A model generated the notes under the pieces. The model ran no database searches. It was not told where the DNA came from and was given only the letters and a program-made list of their open reading frames with translations. Made by a program: the position numbers and the translations under genes. Positions 1 through 7,589 of a DNA stretch of 16,703 nucleotides are shown in pieces. The DNA is taken from positions 1 to 16,703 of the forward strand of contig CAYUZN010000035.1 of assembly GCA_964449295.1 (NCBI GenBank). The letters are read 5' to 3'. Each line of letters begins with the position of its first letter. Position 1 is the first letter of the stretch. Source of the stretch: CANJJB01 sp964449295. GTDB taxonomy: Bacteria > Chlamydiota > Chlamydiia > Chlamydiales > Rhabdochlamydiaceae.

Positions 1-25
1 CCAAACCACGATTTATGGGTAATAG

Positions 26-187
26 TCAGTCCTTAAGGACGGGGTCTTCTGGCTTGAGGATAAACTGTTTGTTGCTCAAGTCGCTTACTTGTAATTGGTT
101 GCAACATGCAAGCGAATTGTGTGACATCTCGTTTAAGAGTCGAGCACTCACTCTGTTATGAATAAATTCTTGCGCAGTTTTTCCCAT
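26..187 (-). CDS. Possible small hypothetical protein (53 aa), divergent from gatC
   Basis: I do not recognise this family. The frame starts at an ATG at 187 (MGKTAQEFIHNRVSARLL) and stops at 26. It can be extended in frame to an ATG at 208, but that would run into the gatC start. The protein is mixed in composition and looks mainly helical, without a membrane segment, and its codons look ordinary rather than like antisense noise. In C. trachomatis a hypothetical gene (CT001) lies on the opposite strand beside gatC, so a small divergent gene here would fit, but I cannot show that it is the same gene. No clear Shine-Dalgarno site precedes the ATG. The alternative is that the first 200 bases are plain intergenic DNA. 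Confidence 0.4.
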   Translation of the reverse strand: MGKTAQEFIHNRVSARLLNEMSHNSLACCNQLQVSDLSNKQFILKPEDPVLKD

Positions 188-199
188 AAACCGTATACT
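170..199 (+). promoter_or_regulatory. Candidate sigma-70-type promoter of the gatCAB operon
   Basis: A -35 box TTGCGC (170-175) and a -10 box TATACT (194-199) are separated by 18 bp. Transcription would begin at about 205-207, on the gatC ATG at 207, giving a message with almost no leader. No Shine-Dalgarno site lies ahead of that ATG, which agrees. Prediction only. Confidence 0.45.
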
Positions 200-206
200 T
201 ATGTGC

Positions 207-497
207 ATGAATCAAGATGAGTTAGATAAATTAGCTAAGCTGTGCCGGATCTCTTGTACTGAGGAAGAAAAAGAAAAATTTTCAGGCAGCATTAGTCAAA
301 TTATTTCTTATATTGAAGACTTAAAGCAAATCGATACGCAAGGTGTCCCTTGTTGTAATATGGTCCTAGAAACCCTCTCTAATGTGATGCGAGATGATAT
401 CCCAGGCGAGCTTCTTTCTAGAGATACATTTCTTGCCAATGCGCCTGCTCACGTAGGTGGTATGGTTAAAGTTCCTCCTGTCTTAAAACAAGGGTAG
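207..497 (+). CDS. gatC: Glutamyl/aspartyl-tRNA amidotransferase subunit C
   Basis: GatC is the small subunit of the GatCAB amidotransferase, which converts Glu-tRNA(Gln) and Asp-tRNA(Asn) made by non-discriminating synthetases into Gln-tRNA(Gln) and Asn-tRNA(Asn). It wraps around GatA and stabilises the complex. The protein is 96 aa, normal for the family, with the usual pattern: an N-terminal helix (DELDKLAKLCRIS), an acidic helix ending in IISYIEDLKQIDTQGV, then MRDDIPGE and a C-terminal PAHVGGMVKVPPVLKQ that matches the typical 'F.VP.V' tail. I chose the ATG at 207 over the one at 201, because it fits family starts and lies at the predicted transcription start. gatA begins 4 nt after the stop, so the three gat genes form one operon. 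Confidence 0.93.
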   Translation: MNQDELDKLAKLCRISCTEEEKEKFSGSISQIISYIEDLKQIDTQGVPCCNMVLETLSNVMRDDIPGELLSRDTFLANAPAHVGGMVKVPPVLKQG

Positions 498-501
498 ACT
501 G

Positions 502-1974
502 ATGTACAATAAGTCTGCCCACGATTTGCACCATCTTTTTGTTAAAGGCGAGATTTCAGCAAAAGAAATCGCAGAGAGTACGCTTGCTCGTATTGAGAAG
601 CATGACAAAAAAGTAGGCGCTTTCCTCTCTCTTTTTGGAGATAGACTCATAGAAAGAGCCAAAACCCTTGATCTCAAGCGCTCATCTAAACAAAAATTAG
701 GGAAATTAGCTGGTATCCCTCTAGCTCTTAAAGATAATATTCACAAAAAAGGGGAACTGACAACCTGCGGCTCGAAGTTCTTATCCAATTATAGAGCGGT
801 TTTTGATGCGACAGTCACCCGTCTTCTCGAAGAGGAAGATGCTTTGATCATTGGTAAGACCAATCTCGATGAATTTGCTATGGGCTCTTCCACAGAAAAT
901 TCTGCTTATCAGCTCACCCACAATCCTTGGGATTTAAGCTGCTCTCCAGGAGGCTCCTCGGGAGGATCTGCAGCAGCTGTGGCAGCCAGATTCTGTCCTC
1001 TTGCCTTTGGAAGTGATACAGGAGGCTCGATTAGGCAACCAGCTGCTCTCACAGGCATTGTTGGATTTAAACCTACTTATGGCAGGGTTTCACGATTTGG
1101 GCTCGTTGCTTTTGCCTCCTCTTTAGATCAAATAGGTCCTTTTGGAACATCAGTAAAAGACGTCGCTCTTGCGATGGATGTGATTGGTAAACATTGCAAG
1201 TACGATGCTACAAGTCTTTCAGCTGCTTCTCAAGACTACTCCAAACAATTAGAAGCCCCCATCAAAGGCATGACAATTGGGGTTCCTATCTCTGCTGCCA
1301 GCAATTTAAATCCTGAGACTAGAGAAAATTTTTATGCCTCTTTAGAAATTTTAAAACAACTGGGCTGCTCTATCATCGATATCAATCTCGATTTAATTCA
1401 ATACTCGATTGCAATTTATTACATTTTAGCCACAGCAGAAGCCTCCACCAATTTAGCTAGATTTGATGGAGTGCGTTATGGACAAAGATCTTCTAAAGCA
1501 ACCTCTGTCGATGAGATTTTTGATTTATCACGAGCAGAGGGTTTTGGAGCAGAAGTCAAAAGACGTATTCTCTTAGGAACCTATGTCCTCTCTTCAGGCT
1601 ATCAAGATGCTTACTACAAAAAAGCGCAAAAAGTGCGCACCTTAATGATTCAAGAATTTAATAAAGCTTTTGAAGTCTGCCATGCAATTGCAACCCCTAC
1701 CTCTCCTATAACTGCGTTCAAACTAGGAGAGATCCAAAATCCTTTGCAGATGTACATGCAAGACATTTACACAATTCCTGCTAACTTAGCAGGACTTCCT
1801 GCCATTTCAATTCCATCAGGCTTCAGTCACGATGGTAAACCTCTTGGGCTTCATCTAGCAGGTCCTCAGATGCATGATCTGACCATTTTACAACTAGCGC
1901 ATCACTTTGAAAAGGCAACTGGTTTTAACAAAAAAACCCCTCCACTTTTTGATGATGAGGCTTCCCATGAGTGA
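502..1974 (+). CDS. gatA: Glutamyl/aspartyl-tRNA amidotransferase subunit A
   Basis: GatA is the glutaminase/amidase subunit of GatCAB. It releases ammonia from glutamine, which is channelled to GatB. The 490-aa protein has the full amidase-signature fold. The Ser-cisSer-Lys triad is visible as K77 (in LALKDNI), S152 (in SPGGSSGGSAAA) and S176 (in GSDTGGSIRQPA), each two positions before the equivalents K79, S154 and S178 of the Staphylococcus aureus enzyme. The glycine-serine-rich signature spans about residues 148-180, and the C-terminal ANLAGLPAISIPSG block is also present. An AGGG at 491-494 is a modest ribosome binding site 7 nt ahead of the ATG. The 3' end overlaps the start of gatB by 8 nt, suggesting coupled translation. 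Length and motifs are normal and nothing looks degraded. Confidence 0.97.
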   Translation: MYNKSAHDLHHLFVKGEISAKEIAESTLARIEKHDKKVGAFLSLFGDRLIERAKTLDLKRSSKQKLGKLAGIPLALKDNIHKKGELTTCGSKFLSNYRAVFDATVTRLLEEEDALIIGKTNLDEFAMGSSTENSAYQLTHNPWDLSCSPGGSSGGSAAAVAARFCPLAFGSDTGGSIRQPAALTGIVGFKPTYGRVSRFGLVAFASSLDQIGPFGTSVKDVALAMDVIGKHCKYDATSLSAASQDYSKQLEAPIKGMTIGVPISAASNLNPETRENFYASLEILKQLGCSIIDINLDLIQYSIAIYYILATAEASTNLARFDGVRYGQRSSKATSVDEIFDLSRAEGFGAEVKRRILLGTYVLSSGYQDAYYKKAQKVRTLMIQEFNKAFEVCHAIATPTSPITAFKLGEIQNPLQMYMQDIYTIPANLAGLPAISIPSGFSHDGKPLGLHLAGPQMHDLTILQLAHHFEKATGFNKKTPPLFDDEASHE

Positions 1975-3424
1975 TGTGAACTACGAGAATTGGGAAGCTA
2001 TCATTGGCCTTGAAATTCACGTTCAGCTCAATACAAAAACAAAACTCTTTGGGGAAGAAAGGTACCTCTTTGGCAGCGAGCCTAACACCGATATCGGCGT
2101 TGTCTGCACAGGACAACCAGGATCTCTTCCTGTTCTCAATAAAGAAGCTGTCAGAAAAGCTGTCCAATTTGGGTGTGCTATTCATGCCAATATTTCCTCT
2201 GTAAGCAAATTCGATCGCAAATCTTACTTTTATCCCGACTGCCCTAAAAACTTTCAAATCACTCAGTTCGACGAGCCTATTATCAGAGGAGGTGTGATCA
2301 CCTGTGAAGTTGATAGCGTAGTCAAACACTTTCAAGTGAACAGGGCTCACATCGAAGAAGATGCAGGGATGCTCAAACATTTCACAAACTTCTCAGGTGT
2401 CGACTATAACAGATCTGGAGCTACCCTACTCGAAATCGTCTCTGAGCCTTGTTTGCGCTCACCAAAAGATGCTGCCGCCTATGCGATGGCAGTTAAAGCC
2501 ATCATGGAGTACATCGATGCCTCTGACTGTAACATGGATGAAGGCTCTCTTCGTATCGATGTCAACATCTCTGTCAGACAAAAAAATGAACAAAACTTAC
2601 GGCATAAAGTTGAAATCAAAAATATGAACTCTTTTTCTTATATGATGATAGCTATCGAAGAAGAGATCAAAAGGCAAATCAAATTTTATACAGCTCATCC
2701 CCATGAGAAGATAGAGAAAGGCACCTACCGCTTTGATCCCGAAACAAAAACCGTTATCCTCATGCGTCTTAAAGAGAGTGCTGAAGATTATCGCTATATC
2801 TCCGAACCTGACCTTCCCCCTATTGTACTCTCACAAGCGTTTATCGATGAGATCAGATCTTCTCTTCCAGAACTTCCTTATGCCAAATACAAACGCTACC
2901 TCTCAGAACTCGAGCTACCTGTGCAATTTGCAGAAGTGCTCGTTGGCAGCAAAAAACTCTCCGATTATTTTGAAGAGGCTCTTAAAATCACACCTAATGC
3001 TAGATCTCTTGCCAACTGGATCACTGTGGAATTTGCAGGAAGGCTCAAAGAATCTGGCAAAATGCTCTGGGATCTTCCTATCCCCTCTTCCCATGTTGCA
3101 GAACTTGTAGCTCTCATCGATGCAGGCACGATCACAGGAAAAATTGCCAAAAGCGTGGCAGACGATATGTGCTTATCCCCTGGCACATCTCCCACGAGCA
3201 TCGTGCAGAGTAACCCCGATTACCAACCGGTTCACGATATCACCAAAATCGACACTCTTGTCGACCAAGTGCTCGCAGAAAACACCCAATCCGTTGCCGA
3301 TTATAAAGCTGGTAAAACAAAAGCCTTCGCCTACCTTGTTGGACAAGTGATGAAGCTATGCAAAGGCACAGCCTCACCCCCTACCGTTAACGAAAGCCTC
3401 ACACGGAAGCTAAATTCCAAATAA
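1967..3424 (+). CDS. gatB: Glutamyl/aspartyl-tRNA amidotransferase subunit B
   Basis: GatB binds the mischarged tRNA, activates its Glu or Asp side chain with ATP and transfers the ammonia produced by GatA. The 485-aa protein carries the family blocks in order: GLEIHVQLNTKTKLF near the N-terminus, VCTGQPGSLPVLN, KSYFYPDCPKNFQITQ, HIEEDAGML, RSGATLLEIVSEP, NMDEGSLRIDVN, EIKNMNSFSYM and EDYRYISEPDLPP. A C-terminal YqeY-like helical tail containing GTITGKIAKSVADDM probably contacts the tRNA elbow. I chose the ATG at 1967 because it has GAGG 6 nt upstream (1957-1960) and the protein then begins as homologues do. An upstream ATG at 1907 in the same frame lies deep inside gatA. The last 26 bases overlap the convergent gene ending at 3399. 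Confidence 0.97.
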   Translation: MSDVNYENWEAIIGLEIHVQLNTKTKLFGEERYLFGSEPNTDIGVVCTGQPGSLPVLNKEAVRKAVQFGCAIHANISSVSKFDRKSYFYPDCPKNFQITQFDEPIIRGGVITCEVDSVVKHFQVNRAHIEEDAGMLKHFTNFSGVDYNRSGATLLEIVSEPCLRSPKDAAAYAMAVKAIMEYIDASDCNMDEGSLRIDVNISVRQKNEQNLRHKVEIKNMNSFSYMMIAIEEEIKRQIKFYTAHPHEKIEKGTYRFDPETKTVILMRLKESAEDYRYISEPDLPPIVLSQAFIDEIRSSLPELPYAKYKRYLSELELPVQFAEVLVGSKKLSDYFEEALKITPNARSLANWITVEFAGRLKESGKMLWDLPIPSSHVAELVALIDAGTITGKIAKSVADDMCLSPGTSPTSIVQSNPDYQPVHDITKIDTLVDQVLAENTQSVADYKAGKTKAFAYLVGQVMKLCKGTASPPTVNESLTRKLNSK

Positions 3425-4145
3425 AACCATCTACAAAATGTCTTTGAGCATAATCGGAGCTTAAAACCAAAATCCCTAGGGCGACTCCTACGACACTCTT
3501 AATGATAACTCCTTGTGGATAAGATACTTTACTAGGCAATTTCAAAGATTCATTGCTAATAGCTAACCTATTAATTCCTAAAAATTGGTAAACAAAATAA
3601 AAAATGGCCTTAATCGTTTCCATAAATTTCTTTCTCTCTTGCAATTTTAACTGCCTAATTTGCCGATTTTTTATTTTTTCATTTTCAAATGACTCTTTTT
3701 CTTTTTTCTCTATAAAAGCCTTAAAGATTGCGCTAATAGCTACCATATCAGCCATACTTTTATCTACTTGGCCTATAAATTTCTGCAAAAACACTACCGA
3801 CTCTTCAGGTGATAGACAAGGCTTTTCTTCTTTTTGTGCACGATTAACTTGCCTTTGTTTTTGAGATATCTCATTAAGAAGATCAGCCCCATTTCTATGA
3901 ATGACATCTACCATTCCTTCCGTATCACTAGCTGAATCTTTAGGCACTTTACTTCTAGCATGTAATTTATTTCGTGGAAAATCTTTATATCTAGCATCCC
4001 CATCGGTTAGCCTGGCAACCTCCGCCATTAGATCATAATATCGAACAGTCGCATCTTTCCATTCGTCTACCCTAGCCTGTGCTTGATCATATAAACGCTG
4101 AAATTCAGCAAGAGTTCTTTCATTAACAATGCTTGGATTTGTCAT
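3399..4145 (-). CDS. Hypothetical membrane-anchored protein (248 aa)
   Basis: I do not recognise this protein. It is mostly soluble and helical. The N-terminal 50 residues look like a helical bundle (LAEFQRLYDQAQARVDEW), residues 146-175 are highly charged and probably coiled coil (rich in E/K/R), residues 177-195 are aromatic and hydrophobic, and 212-230 (GVIIKSVVGVALGILVLSS) is a probable membrane span near the C-terminus. There is no N-terminal signal peptide. GGGAGG at 4152-4157, 6 nt before the ATG, is a strong ribosome binding site. It follows the 222-aa gene by 24 nt, so the two are likely co-transcribed. In C. trachomatis the gene next to gatB (CT005) encodes the inclusion membrane protein IncV, so a role at the inclusion membrane or as a secreted effector is possible but is inference from position and topology only. 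Confidence 0.82.
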   Translation of the reverse strand: MTNPSIVNERTLAEFQRLYDQAQARVDEWKDATVRYYDLMAEVARLTDGDARYKDFPRNKLHARSKVPKDSASDTEGMVDVIHRNGADLLNEISQKQRQVNRAQKEEKPCLSPEESVVFLQKFIGQVDKSMADMVAISAIFKAFIEKKEKESFENEKIKNRQIRQLKLQERKKFMETIKAIFYFVYQFLGINRLAISNESLKLPSKVSYPQGVIIKSVVGVALGILVLSSDYAQRHFVDGFIWNLASV

Positions 4146-4169
4146 ATCAAACCTCCCATTTTAATTTTT

Positions 4170-4838
4170 CTAAATTTTAGAAGAAGAATTAAATATTTCC
4201 CGAATGATCGGTCCAATTTTAGATAGTAGACTCATTATCTGAGGAGACAGACGCTGTTTAAGTGCGCCAGCAACTAATACACTAATAGCTACTAAGCCTA
4301 TAATGAGCAGTCTGTTTTTATTTTTATCTAAAAACTCGGTTGGTGATCCGCCAGGAGGAGTTGCAATGCCTGATTTACCAAAGACGCTGGTTACAGCCAC
4401 TTGTCTAATTTCTCGAACTCGATCTGGGGACACATCTGTAATTCCATGTTTAATCAGATGATTTGCAACATTTAGTTCAGCCTTTTCTTGAGCCTCTTTT
4501 TCAGACAACAGTCCACCTGCTCCAGCGCTTGAATTGTCTGTGGCTGCTCTTTCTAATTGTGCAGCCACTAAGGGCTCTTTCTTATCTAATGATTCTCCTA
4601 TTCTTTGTAACATATCTACAGATAGCACAACATGACCGCCAACTACCTGTATTCCCATATCTGAAAATGTACTTATTGCAGTTGGAGTAATCGCACGTTT
4701 TTCTTCTTTTTTTTCAACTCTCTGCTGAGCTGCTTTAGCTACTTTAGAATCTGTAGAATTTTCTGGAAACTCTCCTTCCTCACTTGCTTCTATTACTACA
4801 AAATCATCTAATGTCGCTGAAGAACTTACTCTATTCAT
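4170..4838 (-). CDS. Hypothetical C-terminally anchored protein (222 aa)
   Basis: I do not recognise this protein. It starts with a Ser/Thr-rich segment (MNRVSSSATLDDFVVIEA), followed by an acidic stretch to about residue 30 and a Lys/Glu/Gln-rich helix (33-48). The middle contains an Ala/Glu-rich helical region (88-130). A single hydrophobic segment at about 177-193 (LLIIGLVAISVLVAGAL) is a likely membrane span, followed by a short amphipathic tail. There is no cleavable signal peptide. Such an N-terminus is compatible with type III secretion, but this is weak inference. An almost perfect Shine-Dalgarno site, AAGGAGG at 4843-4849, lies 4 nt before the ATG, in contrast to the poor sites of most genes here. 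It is the first gene of a probable two-gene operon with the 248-aa membrane protein. Confidence 0.82.
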   Translation of the reverse strand: MNRVSSSATLDDFVVIEASEEGEFPENSTDSKVAKAAQQRVEKKEEKRAITPTAISTFSDMGIQVVGGHVVLSVDMLQRIGESLDKKEPLVAAQLERAATDNSSAGAGGLLSEKEAQEKAELNVANHLIKHGITDVSPDRVREIRQVAVTSVFGKSGIATPPGGSPTEFLDKNKNRLLIIGLVAISVLVAGALKQRLSPQIMSLLSKIGPIIREIFNSSSKI

Positions 4839-5024
4839 AAAACCTCCTTTATTGATTTCTTGGTTAAAATCACTTTGGTCTTACATTTTAAAGAAATCAT
4901 AAAATTTACAAAAATTTAATGCCAACAAAAACTGTCAAACATATATTTTTTTATGATCTTTTATTTTTTTTGTCAGGAGAATCAGCACTAGTAGGAATAA
5001 GATTTTATCTTTCATCAAACTTGA

Positions 5025-5092
5025 GTGAAATTTTCATATCACAAGTGCGATATTTCAATGAAATATCGTCAGGGCACTATGAAAATTTCCAC
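5025..5092. repeat. Large nested inverted repeat upstream of rnr
   Basis: The outer arms 5025-5038 and 5078-5092 are complementary with one extra base in the right arm. The inner arms 5048-5056 (CGATATTTC) and 5060-5068 (GAAATATCG) form a perfect 9-bp stem with a 3-nt loop. Together they can fold into a roughly 68-nt cruciform or stem-loop with an unpaired middle. It lies in the 300-bp non-coding stretch 4839-5138, upstream of the rnr promoter. There is no clear T-tract, so it is not a standard terminator. The rest of this stretch (4839-5024) holds only AT-rich DNA and the ribosome binding site of the divergent 222-aa gene. Confidence 0.6.
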
Positions 5093-5104
5093 TATTTTTC
5101 CCAC

Positions 5105-5133
5105 TTGTCGCTATTAGCTCTTTGGCGTATAGT
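5105..5133 (+). promoter_or_regulatory. Candidate sigma-70-type promoter of rnr
   Basis: TTGTCG (5105-5110) and TATAGT (5128-5133) are separated by an ideal 17 bp. Transcription should start at about 5140, on the rnr start codon (ATG at 5139 or 5142). No Shine-Dalgarno site is present, so a leaderless message is predicted. Confidence 0.55.
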
Positions 5134-5138
5134 GCTAT

Positions 5139-7277
5139 ATGATGTCAAAAAAAGAAACCAATTCAAATAAAGCTTATAAATCTCTAACCAAAAAGATCCT
5201 TAAGCTCTTAGAAACATCTCCTCCTCTTTCTTCCTCTACCATTTTTGAAGAGTTGCATCTCAGCTCTTCTACAAAACCCCTAGGTAAACTCATTTTAGTC
5301 GATTTAGTCAACCAAGGGATGCTTGAGTGCAAAAACAAAAAATACTCTCCCAAAGGAGGGGAAGCAAAAATCCTAAAAGGAATCTTGCGTGTTCATCCGA
5401 GAGGATTTGGATTTTTTCAACCAGACGTCTCCTCTCAAGATAGCGAAGAAGTTTTCATTCCTAAACAGTTTATGAAAGATGCCGTTGATGGCGACACCGT
5501 TGAGATAGAGATCAACCCTCACTCTAACTGGGCCAAAGGTCCCGATGGCAAAGTCTTGTCTATCATTAAGCGCGGAAGATCGCATCTTGCAGGCACCGTT
5601 TACACAATCAATAGCAAAGGCATTATTTACGCTCACTGCCCCCTTCTTGGAGCTTCAAAACCAGTCATTGCCAAATCGACCAAGAAAATCAAAGTGGGAG
5701 ATCGAGTCATTTTAAAAGTGAACACCTGGGCTGATGAAGAACAACCAACACAAGCCGATATTGTCCACATTTTAGGCCATATCTCAGATCCCTCCATCGA
5801 TATTGAAGCTGCTATCAAAGAATTTGATCTCAATGCAGAATTTCCTAAATCTGTCATGGAAGAGGCAGAAAAGTGGGGCAAAGAAGTTACAAAAAAAGAT
5901 CTTGAGAAAAGAGAGGATCTAACAGCCTTAAAAACAATCACAATCGACCCAGAAACGGCCAAAGATTTTGATGATGCGCTCTCTATCTCTAAAGATGAAA
6001 AAGGGCTTTATCATGTAGCTGTTCATATTGCAGATGTCGCTCACTATGTGTCTAGAGGCTCTAAGTTAGATAAAGAAGCTTTTGAAAGATGCAACTCGAC
6101 CTACTTTCCAGGCTTTTGCCTGCCAATGCTTCCCCATGAACTCTCCTCTAATTTATGCAGTCTTCAGCCAAATGTCATCAGGTTAACCGTCTCTGTGCTC
6201 ATGGTTTTTAACACAGATGGCTCACTCGCCTCTTCTAAGATTGTCAGATCTTACATCAAAAGCGATAAGCGCTTTACCTATGAAGAGGCCAAAGAGGTGC
6301 TCGACGGTGAGAAAAAAAGCCCCTTTCTTCCCGAGCTCCAACTACTCGTCGAATTATGTCATCTGCTCAAGAAAAAAAGATCTGAAAGAGGCAGCATCGA
6401 CTTTGCTCTTCCCGATCTTGTGATTGTGGTTGATAAAAAAGGAGATCCTACAGGCACAAAACTCGTCGAATACGACATCACTCACCAACTCGTTGAAGAA
6501 TACATGCTCAAAGCCAATGAGCTTGTGGCTAAACATCTAGACGAACACCGTAAAATGGTTCTCTTTCGCATCCATGAAGAGCCATCCAAAGATACTATGG
6601 AAGATTTTTACGTCTTGGCAAGAAGTTTGGGCTTCACACTCCCCGTTAAACCAACCCAACAAGATATTCAAGCTCTCTTTGAAAAAGCTAAGAAGACAGC
6701 GTTTGCACAGCAACTCTCTGTCGGCTTTATCCGCAGTATGAAGCTAGCTTTCTATTCTGCTGAAAATGTCGGACATTTCGGACTTGCGCTCGACTATTAC
6801 TGCCACTTCACAAGTCCCATCAGACGGTATACCGATTTAGTCATCCAACGCCTTCTCTTTCATGAAGAAGGGCCTAATCTCGAACTCAGCAAAATTGCTC
6901 TCACTTGCTCTGAAAAAGAGCGCATCTCATTTCGTGCAGAAAGCAGTGTCAAAAACCTCAAGAAATTTCGCCTACTTGAAAAATGGATGAAGGAAGAGCC
7001 TCTTAAACTCTACAGAGCCATCACAACAAAAGTGAAACCCTTTGGTATTTTCTTTGAACTACCAGATCTCATGCTCGAAGGATTTCTCCATGTCTCAGAA
7101 CTCGAAGATGATTACTTTATCTTCAACCCCAAAACGTCCACCTTTACAGGAAAATCAACAGGAAAAGTTCACAAGGTAGGAGAGCTCTTAAGCGTCCGCC
7201 CTATCTCTCTTGATCTCATCCTTCTCGAATCAAAGTGGGAACTCACCTCCCAGCGCAAGAAAAGGCGCAACCATTGA
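5139..7277 (+). CDS. rnr: Ribonuclease R (3'-5' exoribonuclease)
   Basis: RNase R degrades structured RNA processively from the 3' end and takes part in rRNA quality control and mRNA decay. Domains visible in the 712-aa protein: an N-terminal winged-helix region (about 12-75), cold-shock RNA-binding domains (GILRVHPRGFGFFQPD at 81-96, continuing to about 215), the RNB catalytic domain from about residue 255, and a C-terminal S1 domain (about 622-703, with KPFGIFFE and GFLHVSEL). The metal-binding aspartates are intact at D270, D276, D278 and D279 in TIDPETAKDFDDALSI, and the RNB signature HFTSPIRRYTDLVIQRLL is complete. The Lys-rich tail found in E. coli RNase R is reduced to SQRKKRRNH. Two adjacent ATGs (5139, 5142) could start it. 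Neither has a Shine-Dalgarno site. Confidence 0.96.
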   Translation: MMSKKETNSNKAYKSLTKKILKLLETSPPLSSSTIFEELHLSSSTKPLGKLILVDLVNQGMLECKNKKYSPKGGEAKILKGILRVHPRGFGFFQPDVSSQDSEEVFIPKQFMKDAVDGDTVEIEINPHSNWAKGPDGKVLSIIKRGRSHLAGTVYTINSKGIIYAHCPLLGASKPVIAKSTKKIKVGDRVILKVNTWADEEQPTQADIVHILGHISDPSIDIEAAIKEFDLNAEFPKSVMEEAEKWGKEVTKKDLEKREDLTALKTITIDPETAKDFDDALSISKDEKGLYHVAVHIADVAHYVSRGSKLDKEAFERCNSTYFPGFCLPMLPHELSSNLCSLQPNVIRLTVSVLMVFNTDGSLASSKIVRSYIKSDKRFTYEEAKEVLDGEKKSPFLPELQLLVELCHLLKKKRSERGSIDFALPDLVIVVDKKGDPTGTKLVEYDITHQLVEEYMLKANELVAKHLDEHRKMVLFRIHEEPSKDTMEDFYVLARSLGFTLPVKPTQQDIQALFEKAKKTAFAQQLSVGFIRSMKLAFYSAENVGHFGLALDYYCHFTSPIRRYTDLVIQRLLFHEEGPNLELSKIALTCSEKERISFRAESSVKNLKKFRLLEKWMKEEPLKLYRAITTKVKPFGIFFELPDLMLEGFLHVSELEDDYFIFNPKTSTFTGKSTGKVHKVGELLSVRPISLDLILLESKWELTSQRKKRRNH

Positions 7278-7329
7278 CATCTCTCTCTCACAACCCAGGA
7301 TCATACTCTACAAGCTATATTCTTGTTTT

Positions 7330-7587
7330 TCATGGAATTTCATCAAAAAGAGGAGCTCTAACTTCTGTTATATACTTCTTAGCTGAAGCTCCAAACTTTT
7401 TATAATTTTCCCTGGCTTCATTAAGACTTTCTTTGTTAGCTCCTCCTTGAAAGTCCGGATTATTGAACTGTACATCATCATCTTCCCAATTACACACGGG
7501 ACAAATTTCAAATGTTTCATAGGTGTCTTCTGATAGAGTCAAGAAGCCACAACAGGGACATGGATATCCTTTTTCATATTTTGTCAT
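7330..7587 (-). CDS. CPCC-family cysteine-rich protein, candidate immunity protein
   Basis: This 85-aa protein belongs to the cysteine-rich CPCC family: YPCPCCGFLTLSE followed by ICPVCNWEDDDVQ and GGANKESLNEARENYKKFGA. The two pairs of cysteines (CPCC and CPVC) are likely to bind zinc. The family is widespread in bacteria without a defined biochemical role. I place the start at the ATG at 7587, because AAGGA lies 7 nt upstream; a TTG at 7608 in the same frame is less likely. The ATG follows by 2 nt the stop codon of a decayed Rhs C-terminal fragment, the spacing expected of a toxin-immunity pair. I therefore infer that it may have been, or still is, the immunity gene of the lost toxin tip. 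It converges on rnr, and the 52 bases between them show no clear terminator. Confidence 0.88.
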   Translation of the reverse strand: MTKYEKGYPCPCCGFLTLSEDTYETFEICPVCNWEDDDVQFNNPDFQGGANKESLNEARENYKKFGASAKKYITEVRAPLFDEIP

Positions 7588-7589
7588 TT

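Noticed and set aside
29..40. GTCCTTAAGGAC palindrome
   Set aside because: Perfect 12-bp palindrome, but it is explained as coding for the end of the small minus-strand frame and has no loop or T-tract to act as a terminator.
1907..1966. Upstream in-frame start for gatB
   Set aside because: It would add 20 residues read from inside gatA; the ATG at 1967 has a ribosome binding site and matches family N-termini.
1925..2380. 151-codon minus-strand frame inside gatB
   Set aside because: Shadow of a strongly conserved gene on the other strand, with no recognisable motif.
4919..5170. 83-codon plus-strand frame upstream of rnr
   Set aside because: It runs through the inverted repeat and the rnr promoter and overlaps the rnr start. 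There is no ribosome binding site and the composition looks like translated AT-rich non-coding DNA.
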